Shown here in pieces: positions 1 through 10,669 of a stretch of 64,000 nt of DNA (its first letter is position 1; each line of letters begins with the position of its first letter). The position numbers and the translations under genes are program-made. The DNA is from Syngnathus acus. Its lineage: Eukaryota > Chordata > Actinopteri > Syngnathiformes > Syngnathidae. The notes under the pieces were generated by a model, which was given only the letters and a program-made list of their open reading frames with translations, was not told the origin of the DNA and did no database searches. The DNA is taken from positions 12,568,286 to 12,632,285 of the forward strand of contig NC_051100.1 in the NCBI RefSeq assembly GCF_901709675.1, given 5' to 3'.

Positions 1-963
1 TGAAATACAAAAAGTCCTGCCTAGCTACAAAAACAGATATGCTCAAACCTCACTGAATAAAGTACGTAAGCAGACAAGTATATTCACATATTAAATCAAT
101 AAAAGAAACATTTTAAACATATAATTATACCTACACACCAAATCAATAAAGAAGACATAACTAGACATTTTTGATAAGGGGTAATGACAAAGGTCTTTAT
201 AACTTTATGATCTGATATGTATTTCTGAGCACTTTGAAATAACAAATGTTTTTTGATATATTGCCTGAATAGCTCAAATGACCCTTAAGTAACTGTTTAA
301 TGCATGCCTGATGATTTTCTAAATCACGGACACTGCCAAAGTCGTCTAAAAATGTTCAGTACTTGATTATATCTTATGTTTTGACTAATGCTAGACGCCA
401 GTTTTCGATTACTACTGAACGTTCTGGACAGAGGGAAATATTTTGCCTAACAAAGAAAAGATATGGTTGGAAGCATGATTAAACTAAGAATATGATGACG
501 TAAGCAAGTACATGGAGTATCAAAAGAACAAACAAACAAAAACATGGTAAGTGGCGAGTACAAACTTTGCACAGTCAGGGAACATTAGTAAATTGATGAT
601 GTCACAGCCAAAAGCTCACATAATTCCGTACAAAATGACAAAATTGAAAGAATGATGAATGGGCGGTGTGCGACAGTGGGCGAAGTGGATGTATGTGCAA
701 GAATGGTTTACAGGAAGGACACTTGGAGATAAAAACCGGTAGAGGTGCCAGAGGGAGACAGCCAAGAACCCGTCCAAAGATGATCGTCAAGGCTGAAAGA
801 CGGAAAGGAAAACAACAGCCCCCACACACATCAAATCGCCCATAATCAGCACCCAACCCCACGGAACGAGCTCTCACCGAACCAGCACCCCCTCCCATGG
901 AATCAAACTGTTAGAATAATTAGGAACTGGAGGTCTCATATCTTCGCTCAAGCCAACATATCT
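1..963. other. No gene recognised
   Basis: AT-rich sequence with no convincing exon, RNA gene or repeat boundary. A 98-codon open frame on the minus strand (602-898) has cysteine-rich, low-complexity composition, no recognisable domain and no splice context, so I do not call it a gene. Confidence 0.5.
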
Positions 964-971
964 GTCTAGCT

Positions 972-2263
972 CAGGGGTGGGCAAACATTTTGACTCGCGG
1001 GCCGAACTGGGTTCTAAATTTGGACCGGAGGGCCGAACCAGGAGCAGATGGACGTAGTGTTTGTGTGAAGTAATATAAGCGACCTGTAAAGGTCATTGCA
1101 TAAAAGATTTTGGCCTTTAGTAGGTAGTAAAGCATGGATATTCCAAACAAGTTTTTTGAAAACAAATGCATTTATTAACAGCATTAAAAAAAAAAAATCA
1201 CTAAAAAACTGCTATCAGTGATTCTCATAAAATACGACACTATTATTATGAATAACAGTCTCCATCACTTCAGTGCCTGCAGGTCAGATTAATGAAAAAT
1301 GTTTATCTTATGAGATCACATCAAACAGCAAACATTCTGACCAAATATATCATCTTGAAGAATCGGTGAAAGCATACATCCAAATAAAGTAATCAAAACG
1401 GCAACACGGTGAGGGGTATCTGAACATCAGAGCAGAGTTTTAACTCACAAACACCTGGTAACAGAGGTGAGGAAACGGGAAACACTTCCTTAAAGTAAGC
1501 CTTAAGAACTTTACAGGTTAAGATTAGTCGCAAACAAGTGGTGCATCAATGTCCTTGAGCATCCTGCATTGTTTGAAAATGAGAATGGTCGTTAGTTTCA
1601 ATCCCTGCTATGTGTACAAATCATATTCAAAATGCATTCTTTTACAACAAACTTGAGAGCCTCCCCTTCATTTTCAGTGGGAACAGTGTTGTTGGTCTCC
1701 CTTTTTTGCTAGTGCATCATAGTCTGGAGTAAAATTTGTTGTGGCAATTCTTAGGAGAGATCCGTTTACCTCGATCTGTGACGGGTTGATGTGGCTGAAC
1801 GTCACGTCGCGTACGTCGAGCCAAATTGGCCACTCTTTTAACATTCGGCACTCACTTCTTTTCTTCGGGCCACTCATTTTAATGGAAGGATTCCAGGGGA
1901 AGGTTTGTGGGTGGCTTTAGCGTAAAACTGTATCTGAAAGCTCAGCGAGCGAATTACAAGAATGCTGTCGTCACAGCCCACGCTCTAAATTCGGGACTGA
2001 TACAAATAGAGCGCGAGTGCGCCATGTCCGTACTACTGAGTACGTACGTACACGCACTTGTGAGTGTGCACCGAGCTTTCTGACACGGCTTCCGGTAGTA
2101 AATGCGCAGGCGAGCGGTTCCCCATCTACTGGGGAAACGCAGTCATTGCAGGCAAAATGACAAAAAAATAGTTTAATAATACAATTAATTCAGGGTTGGC
2201 GGGCCGAATTAAACGGTCCCGTGGGCCGGATGTGGCCCGCGGGCCGTAGTTTGCCCACCCCTG
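972..2263 (-). mobile_element. Non-autonomous hAT element 1 (GTF2IRD2/Charlie-like), with TSD
   Basis: The element begins CAGGGGTGGGCAAAC and ends in the inverted counterpart GTTTGCCCACCCCTG-type sequence (TTTGCCCACCCCTG seen). It is flanked by a perfect 8-bp duplication GTCTAGCT at 964-971 and 2264-2271. Long GC-rich terminal inverted repeats, 8-bp duplication and a CTAG-centred target are typical of hAT transposons. Inside, on the minus strand, a short transposase remnant joins the protein N terminus directly to its C terminus, so this is an internally deleted derivative. It lies in opposite orientation to the related element at 2581-3794. Confidence 0.9.
1674..1877 (-). pseudogene. hAT transposase remnant, N terminus fused to C terminus
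   Basis: A 67-codon open frame starts MSGPKKRSECRMLK, resembling the N terminus of hAT transposases related to GTF2IRD2-type proteins. It continues into a segment with FSHINPSQIEVNGSLLRIAT, which resembles the C-terminal dimerisation region of the same proteins. Everything between, including the DDE catalytic core, is missing. It has the same architecture as the remnant at 3128-3364, so the internal deletion was probably inherited by both elements. It cannot encode an active transposase. Confidence 0.75.
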
Positions 2264-2271
2264 GTCTAGCT

Positions 2272-2572
2272 CTAGGGAGTTCTTATACTCCCTTCCTTTT
2301 CTTACCTGTGAGAGGCCCTCACTCGTTACGAACAGAACACCTTTGTTCTTTGTTTAGTTCAAGAGAAGTTCTTTCTCTTTTATACCTTGTAGGTTCTATT
2401 CATAAATTGTTGTTGACCGGGACAGTTTTTAAGTTATCCCATATTTACTCAATGTTTGTTTAAGTAGACCATGCAAGTTATCTCACATCTACTTAACGTT
2501 TGTTGGAGTGTATGCACGAGCGGTATCTGATTATTTCCTCATCATTATTATTGTGTGATACTTAGCAAGAAA
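2272..2572. other. Spacer between two hAT elements, nothing recognised
   Basis: About 300 bases of AT-rich unique-looking sequence between the target duplications of the two inverted hAT elements. A tandem-looking pair of phrases (tttaagttatcccata / caagttatctcaca) is the only structure noticed. Confidence 0.4.
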
Positions 2573-2765
2573 GTCTAGAGCAGTGGTGTCCAAACTACGG
2601 CCCAGTTTTTATTGGCCCGCAGCAAATTTTGAAAACATAGTTGAATATGGCCCGCACAAGAAGCTTGAGCTCAACTCTGTTGCACTTCTCAGTTTCAACA
2701 CTAGATGGAGCCCGCCACACAAATGAAATCAAGCGAAGAAAAACTTTTACCGCGAGTCCCCAGAA

Positions 2766-2985
2766 ATGGCTGCACCGAAGAAACGCAAAATAGCAAGTGA
2801 GTGTAGAATATTTCAAACACGTTGGGAAAATGAGTATTTCTTCAAAGAAATCAACAGAAAGTGTGTGTTTGATTTGTAATGAAGATGTTGCTGTGATGAA
2901 AGAGTATAATGTCCGCGCATTTACTCCCGGGAGCCGTGTCAGAAAGCTCGGTGCACACTCACAAGTGCGTGTGCGTACTCAGTAG
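2766..2985 (+). pseudogene. hAT transposase N-terminal fragment with zinc-finger motif, frameshifted
   Basis: The ATG at 2766 opens a frame beginning MAAPKKRKIASECRIF. After roughly 30 codons the frame must change near 2860 to continue as SVCLICNEDVAVMKEYNV, a BED-like zinc-finger start (C-x2-C) typical of hAT proteins of this group. Homology stops near 2925, at the junction with sequence from a second family member. The frameshift and truncation make it a pseudogene. Confidence 0.75.
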
Positions 2986-3127
2986 TACGTAGTAATTTCG
3001 TCTATCAGTGCCGAATTTCGAGTGTCGGCTGTGACGTCAATATTCTCGTAATTCGCGTGCTGAGTTTTCAGATACAGTTTTACGCTAATGCCACCCACAA
3101 ACCTTCCCCTGGAATCCTTCCATTAAA

Positions 3128-3364
3128 ATGAGTGGCCCGAAGAAAAGAAAGGTGCACACTGAGTGCCGAATGTTAAAAAAGAGTGGACAATTTGGCTCGA
3201 CCTACGTGTGTGAGAAGACGTTCAGCCACATGAACGTCAACAAAGCCCGTCACAGATCTAGGTTAACGGACCGACACCTCGGCTCTATCCTAAGAATTAC
3301 CACAACAAATTTTACTCCAGACTATGAGGCACTAGCAAAAAACGGAAACCAACAATACTATTGA
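3128..3364 (+). pseudogene. hAT transposase remnant (N terminus joined to dimerisation domain)
   Basis: A 78-codon open frame begins MSGPKKRKVHTECRMLKKS and passes directly into CEKTFSHMNVNKARHRSRL, the conserved C-terminal hAT dimerisation motif (C-E-x-x-F-S-x-M-N-x-x-K). It is the plus-strand counterpart of the remnant at 1674-1877. The catalytic core is absent. An AT-rich tail with TTATTACTTTATTT follows. It is non-functional as a transposase. Confidence 0.8.
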
Positions 3365-3802
3365 TTTCTTTATTACTTTATTTAGATGTATTCTTTCACT
3401 GATTCTTCAAGATGATGAATTTGGTCAGAATGTTTGCCGTTGGATGTGATTTCGCCTCATTAGATAAACATATTTCATAAATCTGACCTGTAGGCGCTGA
3501 AGTGATGGAAAAAGTTATTTATCATAACAGTGTCGTATTTAATAAGAATCACTGATAGTAGTTTTTTGGTGAAATATTTTTTTAATGCTGTTAATAAATG
3601 CCTTTGTTTTCAAAAAGCTTTTTTTTAATATCCACGCTTTAGTATCTACTAAAAGTAAAAACCTTTTATGCAATGACCTTTACATGTCATTTATATTACT
3701 TCACACAAACACTACATCCATCTGCTCCTGGATCGGCCCCCCGGTCAGAATTTAGAACCCAATTCGGCCAAGTCAAAAAGTTTGGCCACCCCTGGTCTAG
3801 AG

Positions 3803-4587
3803 CGTTGTTTTACAGGGACACGGCACCCAGCACGTTTGGAGATCGCAGCCCAGGACGAGGCTGCCAACCAACTAAGGACAGGCTCTGCATTGCTGGGGTC
3901 ACGGATCGGCCAAGGCCTCGTACCACACAACATTCTTTAGTTAGCTAATCAGCGTTGCTACAGCCACAATCTCCCCTCCCTTTAGTGTAGCAACGCCTCT
4001 TGTAACCAAGGCAACTCAAAATAAAAAGAGGCGATAGCGGAAGAGGAGTCCAGAATTGGTGGAGGACTGTAACTGGGCCTTCTACGTAATTCTCCTCACG
4101 AGCAAAAGGAATACTGGTTGTCTTCTCCTCTTGTTTCAGTGTATAAAATAATGTCTTATGGTACTTAGACCTGACATTAACTCTCCTGCGAACTTGCCAC
4201 ACCCCCTGACTCATCCCCCATCAAACTCGGCCCACACTGGCATATGCAACTGAATATAAGCTGAGCAAAGAACCTTGAACGTTGCCTTTTCTGAATGGAG
4301 ACTTTCTGCTCTTGAGCATGGTCGCACGAAAGGCCCAGCGCTGTATTGTACTTTCCTGAAAACAGAGCTTTCTTAACAAGAATTGTGATTGAACTCAACC
4401 AACCTGAGTAAGTCTAAATTTTGTTTTGGTGTCTTAGCCTTTTCCTAAAACTGAAGAAATAAAACGAGCACGCGGTGAGTAAATTGGATAACACGTGATT
4501 TGCTATGGCTTTTGCCGTGAGGCGCGGATAGCGCGCTTCCCAAATTGTGGACCAAAAATCCAACACTATCTTAAAGTAATGTGAACG
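3803..4587. other. No gene recognised
   Basis: Mixed-composition sequence between the hAT element and a SINE fragment. Only short open frames without domains were seen. Confidence 0.4.
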
Positions 4588-4661
4588 CCAGAGCCGGAAT
4601 TGAATCTGCAAGCTCTGCACTGTGAGGCGGATGTGCTAACCAGTTGACCAATGTGCTAAAT
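4588..4661 (-). mobile_element. Fragment of a tRNA-headed SINE
   Basis: On the minus strand this reads as a tRNA-like head: AACTGGTTAGCACATCCGCC, then CCTCACAGTG, then AGATTCAATTCC as a B-box-like block. The order and wording match the head of the intact SINE at 62261-62607. The rest is missing, and a hAT element has inserted at its end. Confidence 0.65.
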
Positions 4662-5321
4662 CAGTGGTTCCCAAACTTTTGCAGGCTGGCGCCCCCTTTG
4701 GCTCCCCAGTGAATTCCTAGCGCCCCCCCCCAAGGCACATATGGAAACAAACACCTCTTTCTTGATATTTGGTTTGCTGCAATTTGAAAAGAGAAAGGTT
4801 AAACACAAATGTGTATTTCACAAATAAAACCCAATTTAGTATTTAGTAAACCAATTTATTTTTTAGCAGTTTTAACTGTTTCAGCAACATAGAATCGTAA
4901 ATAAACATTCCACCAGTAACCTTCATTGTCTCACACGTAATATTAATGGGATGGATGTGCTTGGTGCAGGGACATAAGCTTCTCAACATCAGGCTGGAAC
5001 TCACTAAGAAGAAGTCGTAGATCCCCGCGGTCAGTAATTTTCAGTCGGTTTCTTTGCTTGGAAAGAAGCAAGGTGACTGCATGATGTTGACTGCCAGAAT
5101 GCGGTTTTTATTATAAGATAAAATTCTGAACATTACATGCTTGAAATTACAAACCTGAGCTTTTGCTTTTGTAGTCTATGCTGTCGGATCTGACTGGGCC
5201 AGAGCGGCGTGTTGTGTACAAATCGACTGCCGCCCCCCTACCGCCCCTTTCTTCCTCACCGCCCCCCCAGATCTTTCCACCGCCCCCAGGGGGGCGGTAC
5301 CGCCCACTTTGGGAACCACTG
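4662..5321. mobile_element. Non-autonomous hAT element (MITE-like), with TSD
   Basis: About 660 bp bounded by CAGTGGTTCCCAAACTTT and its inverted counterpart (AAAG)TGGGAACCACTG. An exact 8-bp duplication TGCTAAAT lies at 4654-4661 and 5322-5329. Runs of C and GGGGGGCGG near each end extend the inverted repeats. No coding remnant was recognised. The ends and 8-bp duplication indicate a Charlie-like hAT. Confidence 0.88.
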
Positions 5322-5455
5322 TGCTAAATGATTTGAAGTCATTCAGCTAGATTTCACTGCTTTTTGCTCATATTTTAAGGGGTATTGTTCCCTTTTTGTT
5401 TTATTTAAAGTTATAGAACATGGGTTGAAAATTGGGAAATTTGAAAATCGTGTCT

Positions 5456-5486
5456 TTTAAGATGTGTGGACTCCACACATCTTAAA
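5456..5486. repeat. Perfect 15-bp palindrome with 1-nt spacer
   Basis: TTTAAGATGTGTGGA, a single C, then its exact reverse complement. Both arms are complete. No gene or element end was recognised next to it. It could form a hairpin or be a relic of a small insertion. Confidence 0.85.
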
Positions 5487-6042
5487 TCCAGTTCAAATTT
5501 ACAGTGAACAACTGAGGAGCAGTCGTCCATTTGTTTCGTTTTACATTTCGTTTTACAATACACATATTCAAATGATTTTCAACTCTGGATTTTCGGTCGA
5601 AGCAGGAGGTCCTCAGTAAAGGAAGACCAACTCCAGAGTTAAAAGGTTTGATTCGGACAACGGGATTTCGGAACGGAGTGGTACGCACAATCGAAAACAA
5701 GTTTTTGATTTCATGTGCTTTATTGAGTGTTTTTATGTGTGGAGACTGCTGATATGAGACTTTAATTAAAATGGTTCAACTAAATAATGAATAAGCCACG
5801 CTAGAGAAGCGTTCCCCAACCTTGTTTGTGACACGGTTAGGTGCCGGCCAAGGTGACGTCAGTGCCTCCCCAGTCATGAACCTCACCGCACGTCACCGGT
5901 GTGGACATAAGCGTTGGCGTTCATCATGCCAAAATTATTTTGAGTTCTACGAGGGCAGTGTGTCTTATTTAAGACACTAGCTGCCAGTGATCATGCAAAT
6001 CTTTCCCACTGAGGTGTTTTGAATGCTGTTTTATCTGCATAT
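5487..6042. other. No gene recognised
   Basis: Unassigned sequence. A phrase near 5805-5830 (GTTCCCCAACCTTG) resembles a decayed hAT end, but no partner end was found. Confidence 0.35.
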
Positions 6043-6050
6043 TTCTTACC

Positions 6051-6330
6051 CCAGAGGCGTAGCCAAGCCGGGGCGACGCCCCGGTTAGGACTCCCTGCGC
6101 CCCGGTTGAAAAAAATCGAGCTTTTTCGATTCTTCATTTTCATGCCGTTTTTTTCTTTCGGTCTTGCGCGAATGTGCTTGCGCTATTCTATGTGCGCGAT
6201 GTTATCCATTCACCGTTTGCCTCCCGGACCCGGATGTTGTTTTAGCGATCAGCGAACGGCGTGGGTGATGTTCGATTTTTTTTCCTGTGGGCGTGCGCCC
6301 CTACTGGAAAAATTCCTGGCTACGCCTCTG
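6051..6330. mobile_element. Short hAT-like MITE with TSD
   Basis: About 280 bp bounded by CAGAGGCGTAGCCA and its inverse TGGCTACGCCTCTG. The 8-bp sequence TTCTTACC occurs directly on both sides (6043-6050 and 6331-6338). One extra C lies between the left duplication and the CAGAGG terminus. The interior has GC-rich arms (GGGGCG...CGCCCC) and no coding remnant. Confidence 0.85.
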
Positions 6331-6338
6331 TTCTTACC

Positions 6339-7497
6339 TATTTAGCAAACAATGTTTGCACTTTAATTTCCATGTTGAAACTTGAACTTTTTAATGGAAT
6401 TGTTTGTATCCTACTGTTTTGGGTTGTTTGCCAAAAGCTTTTTTTTTTGTACTGCTTTGGCAGTCGCTGCTTGTTGCACACAAAGTTGTTACAGTACAAT
6501 ATTTTGTAAACCTATCCTCTGTTGCGACAATATTTTGTGGCAGTGTATGATCTGATTGGTGGTGATCCCTGATTGGTGCCCCTCATACCCAGCCAGCCTA
6601 TCAGTGCAGGGGGGAGTGGCTTCATCAGTGATTGGTTTCAGATGTGCCACCAGGTGCACTAATTGAACCTCCTATTTAGAAAGGACTCTGCATTCAGGCT
6701 GGCTGTTTGTGTCATGTGAATTGTGTTGCAGAGTCAATCTGTCACCATCATTGTTTGGGTGTGTTTGTGCTGGTCTTCTTATGTAGTGCTTTGTGTCAGG
6801 GAAAACCTTCTTAACACAATAAAGCATTCAAGCCTAATGGTGCCAAAATGAATTTTAAGACCTGAAGCATTTCAGAAAAATGTGTAAAGAAGTTGTGATT
6901 CATGTCTTGAGATGTCGTATGCTCATTAGGGACACCTATTTCCAGCAATTGTGTGGAAATCTTCAATAGTAGAAAAAAGAACAGGTTAACGGCGGCCGTG
7001 CTGCAGCGATTGCTTTTATGGCAGGCAGTCGTTCCCTATGCTCATCTAGAATAAAAATGCTTCTCTTTGCTCTTACTTGTCCGGAAAGAGCCGCACACGC
7101 ATTCACACAGGCAACTCAGTTACAGGCCATTCCATTTTAACAATGGCAAATTGACCAGCCTTTTCGTCTGCTTTTTGAAGCCTTTACAATGTCATAAGTT
7201 CCTTTAGTCTTAACATTATTGGCAAAATGTCATGACAGTTTTGTTCCTTCATTTGAGCTTTTTCTGATGTCATTGATCTTGATAGAAATTTAGAAAAAAA
7301 TACAGAGATCATAAAAACACGTCACGTCTCGAACCCAAACTTGCATAGGAGTGTGGAATTCAGTTGGATTCTGTCCGAATGTGAATTATGCTGGTGAAAA
7401 TATACATATATTGCTGTGGGAATATTGAAACTATGTCCCTAGGTCAATTGAATGACCTTATCATGCATATAGATCATTCCTTGAATGATTATATACA
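6339..7497. other. No gene recognised; possible old LTR-like stretch
   Basis: No exon or domain was found. At about 6660-6830 a TATA-like CTATTTAGAAAGG is followed some 150 bp later by AATAAAGC, an arrangement seen in LTRs. No terminal repeats or target duplication could be matched, so this is only a possibility. Confidence 0.3.
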
Positions 7498-7814
7498 TTG
7501 TTTATCACAGGCCACCGAACTGGCGTGCCGTGGGCCAATCGGAATGCTCATCTCCCTGGTTCCACTGTTTTATATGTATTTGGCGCCAGCCATGATGTTC
7601 AGTTGAAATAAACCACAGTAACGGCAACCCTGGTGTGATCATTGACACATCCGAGAGCAAACTTTTACGTACGTGGTGTCAGGAATAAGATGAGCCTTCT
7701 CGCCGGCGAGTTTTTATCTTACCTTTACCGTGTACGTATAGTGCTTGTTTATTACGTTATGTTTTGTTCACGTTGGCTACCATAAAGACAACAAGCCGCT
7801 CTTCTTCCCTGAAA

Positions 7815-8640
7815 TGGCGGACGTATTTTGCAGACCCGACCCCCACATTTTCAACGAGAACATCGCAGAGAATTGGCGTGTTTTTGAAAGGGAATATGCT
7901 GTCTTCATTGCCGTGGCACAGCCAAGACCAGGCTTACATCCTCCTCAACATCGCTGAAACATCGAGCGGGAGGGTCTATGCCCCAAAGGTGCGGGTTCCT
8001 GACGGTGAAGGATGGTTCAGGATTGTCACTACCGCCGAGTCCAGAGAGGATCCGGTGTGCCTTAAAAGAAAGTTCGCTGAAATCGGCAACCCACAAAATA
8101 ACAGGATGATGACAGACACAAGTTTCAGAAGAAACCAGAAGCAAGATGAGACAATGGAATAGTTTAGCAATCTGAGGATCAAGGCCAAATGTTGTCACTT
8201 CGGGGAGATAACGGATGAGCTTATTTGTGACCGCATCGTCTGCGGCATTACAAGTGACACTTTGAGGAAAGCCTTGTTGAGGGATAGCAGGCTGACTCTA
8301 GCCAAAGCCATTTCAATCGCCCGCATTCATGAGATGATAGAGGAAAGCAGTAAGACACTAGCAACAGCAGCTACCAGCGTTGATGCAGTTAAGCCAGCAC
8401 CAAGTAGTTTGGCCAAAAACCAAACCACTGGACGCTCCATAAAGTATCCTAAAATGCTTAAACTGTGGAGGTAGCCACGCAGCTAGGCGGGAAAGTTGCC
8501 CTGCATTCGGTAAGCAGTGCCACAGCTGCAGAACACTCAATCATTACAAACAGTGCTGTAAGTCTAAACCACGCAACCAACTATGTAGAGCCACGAGACG
8601 ATCGGTGAACGAAGTCCACGCAACGAAGAGACATTTTATG
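7815..8640 (+). pseudogene. Gypsy-type gag remnant, frameshifted
   Basis: The ATG at about 7815 begins MADVFCRPDP followed by an F-x-x-N-I-A-E-N-W motif, characteristic of gypsy Gag N termini. The frame then shifts near 7900-7920 (continuing in the frame open to 8162) and meets a stop near 8160. It resumes after that stop through 8474, shifting again toward a CCHC-like knuckle region near 8510-8560. At least two frameshifts and one stop disrupt it. In an intact element this protein would form the particle core; here it is a relic. Confidence 0.7.
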
Positions 8641-8857
8641 TGGATGAGGCAGACAGTCAGGTGGTTTATGTCAACTCGACAATGACAAACTCATTGAAAT
8701 GAAAGTTGATCCAGGGCAAAATGCAATGTGATTCCACTAAAGAATCACAGAAGAGTGACAAATTGATAACAACTAATCAAGCAAGGGAAGACGGCCAGCC
8801 TCGTCTCTTATGGAGGCACCAGACATCAAACGTAGCCTTGATGTCCACTAGGTCACC

Positions 8858-9148
8858 GTGGAAAGCAACACTGACTTCAGTTTACAAGTACTAGCTCAGT
8901 ACAAGGACCTATTCAGCAACGAGCAGGGAGAACTTTGTCACGTACTCCATGAAGCAGCATCTCATTGTGCAGCCTGTGGTCCGCCTTGCCCTCCCCCTAT
9001 TGCAATGCGCGAGAGAGTAAGGGGCGAGCTTGAGCGTATGCAGTACATTGACGTCATAACACCAGTCACAGAGCAAACCGACTGGGTCTCATCCATGGTA
9101 GCGACACACAAGAAGGACAAGAACAAAATCAGGCTGTGTCAACTCTGA
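8858..9148 (+). pseudogene. Gypsy-type pol fragment (start of reverse transcriptase)
   Basis: A 96-codon frame holds a Y-K-D-L-F block, then AMRERVRGELERM and TDWVSSMVATHKK, the conserved run just upstream of the reverse-transcriptase palm in Ty3/gypsy Pol. The frame ends where the palm should begin, and protease and spacer are deleted relative to gag. It is non-functional. Confidence 0.78.
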
Positions 9149-9380
9149 AAGTGCTGAGAAAGAGGAGTGATTTGTTACTATGGACTTAAACGACACGGGA
9201 GAAAAATGCAATGTGATGCCACTAAAGAGTCACAGAAGAGCCATGTTGCCTCAAGACGGCGTTGAAGATGCCCCACCGCCCAATGCAGAGCGTGGAAGAA
9301 GTTGCAGCACAGATGTTGGGAGCGACAGTATTGTCTGTTTTTGGATGCCAAGAATTCTTTCTGGCAGATAATAATAATAA

Positions 9381-10035
9381 TAACTAGAAAATGCAATTCC
9401 TGGAGAAATTGCATGTGAAGGCGAAGAAGTTGAATAAATACTTAGGGAATGCTGCAGAATAATTTTTAAATTTGGTTGAAAAATGTAGAAATTTGAAGTG
9501 AAAAACTAAATATTGTGAAATGTTGCAAAATGTTGCGCATATTTTAAACGTTAAACGTGAAATTTTTGAATTTGGCAATTTTGGGAATGTCCTCAATGTG
9601 ATTTGAATGCGGTGAATGATGTGGATTTCAAACTGGAAGGATGTAAATGAGTTGGAATGGATTGAATCGGTCGAAAAATGTAGAAATGAGAAGTGAAAAA
9701 GGAAATTTTGTTAAATTTTGCACAAATCTTAAACTTGAAAATGTGAATTTTTTTAATTTGGCAAGTTTGGGAATGTCCCCAATGTGATTTGAATGTGTTG
9801 AATGATGTGAACTTCTAACTGGATTGACGTAAATATGAAATGTTGTATATGCCATTAAGACTGAATGGGGAAAAATAGGCTGGAAATTTGTGAATTTTGT
9901 GAAAACTTAATTTTTTCTTAATAAAAAAATTAGAGCAACGGTGTCATTAATATTTGGAATAAGTTAAAAGCGGAACGGAGTGAATAGGTTGAAGTGTGTG
10001 GAAATTAAGCATCAAAAAAGTGGGCTGAATACTGT
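9381..10035 (+). mobile_element. Helentron-like non-autonomous unit, diverged
   Basis: It starts with the family's 5' signature: ACTAGA, then GCAATT...AATTGC as an inverted pair, then TGTGAAGGCGAAG. It continues into diverged copies of the minisatellite and then the conserved 3'-half phrases TTTGGGAATGTCC and CATTAAGACTGAATGGGG. The same elements recur in all units of the 32-52 kb array but are clearly older here. No terminal hairpin was seen. Confidence 0.75.
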
Positions 10036-10560
10036 TAACTAGAAAAGCAATTCCTTGAGAAATTGCGTGTGAAGGCGAAGCTGAAAAAATCTTGGGGAAT
10101 GCTTTTTGCGTTAAGCTCGAAAAACGGTAAGTGGAAAAAATGGTAAGCGCAAAAATCGGTAGGTGAGAAAATGGTAAGCGCAAAAAACGGTAAGCAACAA
10201 AACTGTTAACGGTAAACGTGAAAAAACGGTCATGGGGAAAACGATAAGCGGGAAAAACGGTACGTGAGAAAACAATTAGCGCAAAAAACGGTAAGCGAGG
10301 AAACGGTCAGCGCGAAAAACGGTAAGCAGGAAAACGATAAGCGCAAAAAACGATAAGCACAATAAACAGTAAGTGCAAGAACGGTTGTTGTGAAAAATGG
10401 TAAGATAATGGCTCGTGTCGACATTGCCATTAAGAATGAATGGGGGATTTTAAGCCACAAATTTGCTAATTACACAAAAACGCTAAATGTTATGAACAAA
10501 AAAAATGGTAGCAAGCGTGACATGAATTTTTGGAACGTGTGAAAGTTTGAACGGGGTGAA
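10036..10560 (+). mobile_element. Helentron-like unit with short minisatellite, 3' end replaced by gene copy A
   Basis: The 5' signature (TAACTAGAAAAGCAATTCC) is followed by a 14-17-bp repeat. Then come GCCATTAAGAATGAATGGGG and GCTAATTACACAAAAACG, shared with the units at 12277, 29680, 31020 and 31970. Homology to those units stops at GGGGTGAATC near 10560, where sequence attached to gene A begins. Confidence 0.75.
10105..10405 (+). repeat. 14-17-bp minisatellite, AAAACGGTAAGCGC type
   Basis: About 17 imperfect head-to-tail copies of a unit like AAAAACGGTAAGCGC, with drift in length and sequence (ACGATAAGC, ATGGTAAGC). It lies inside a Helentron-like unit in the position that other units give to their own minisatellite. 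Confidence 0.85.
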
Positions 10561-10669
10561 TCAGAAAATTTTAACTCTTCCCAATGAAAAGCGCAACTGC
10601 ACCCCATCCAACCCGAACTGTGACAAAAAACAATGTAGGCAAATGGACAGCATTGGCAAAATAAAATCT

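Larger units (their letters stand above)
2581..3794 (+). mobile_element. Chimeric non-autonomous hAT element 2, with TSD
   Basis: It starts CAGTGGTGTCCAAACTACGG, ends GGCCACCCCTG, and is flanked by a perfect 8-bp duplication GTCTAGAG (2573-2580 and 3795-3802). The right end matches the 3' end of element 1, but the left end is a different, related family. Internally there are two transposase N termini, at 2766 and 3128, followed by one C terminus. The outer duplication shows that the whole chimera moved as a unit. The target again has a CTAG core. Confidence 0.88.
7498..9360 (+). mobile_element. Decayed Ty3/gypsy LTR retrotransposon, 5' part
   Basis: The order is an LTR-like segment with TATA (TTTTATATGTA) and AATAAA near 7570-7615, a primer-binding-like TGGTGTCAGGAATAAG at about 7675, a gag remnant from 7815 and a small pol remnant to 9148. 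A phrase around 8720-8765 recurs at about 9208-9242, showing an internal duplication. The 3' part, including integrase and 3' LTR, is missing. It ends against Helitron-type repeat DNA at 9381. The exact LTR start is uncertain. Confidence 0.7.

Noticed and set aside
602-898. 98-codon minus-strand open frame
   Set aside because: No domain, splice context or repeat support. Composition is cysteine/phenylalanine-rich and consistent with chance.
6520-6840. Possible solo LTR with TATA-like and AATAAA motifs
   Set aside because: No target duplication, partner LTR or terminal TG/CA pair could be established.
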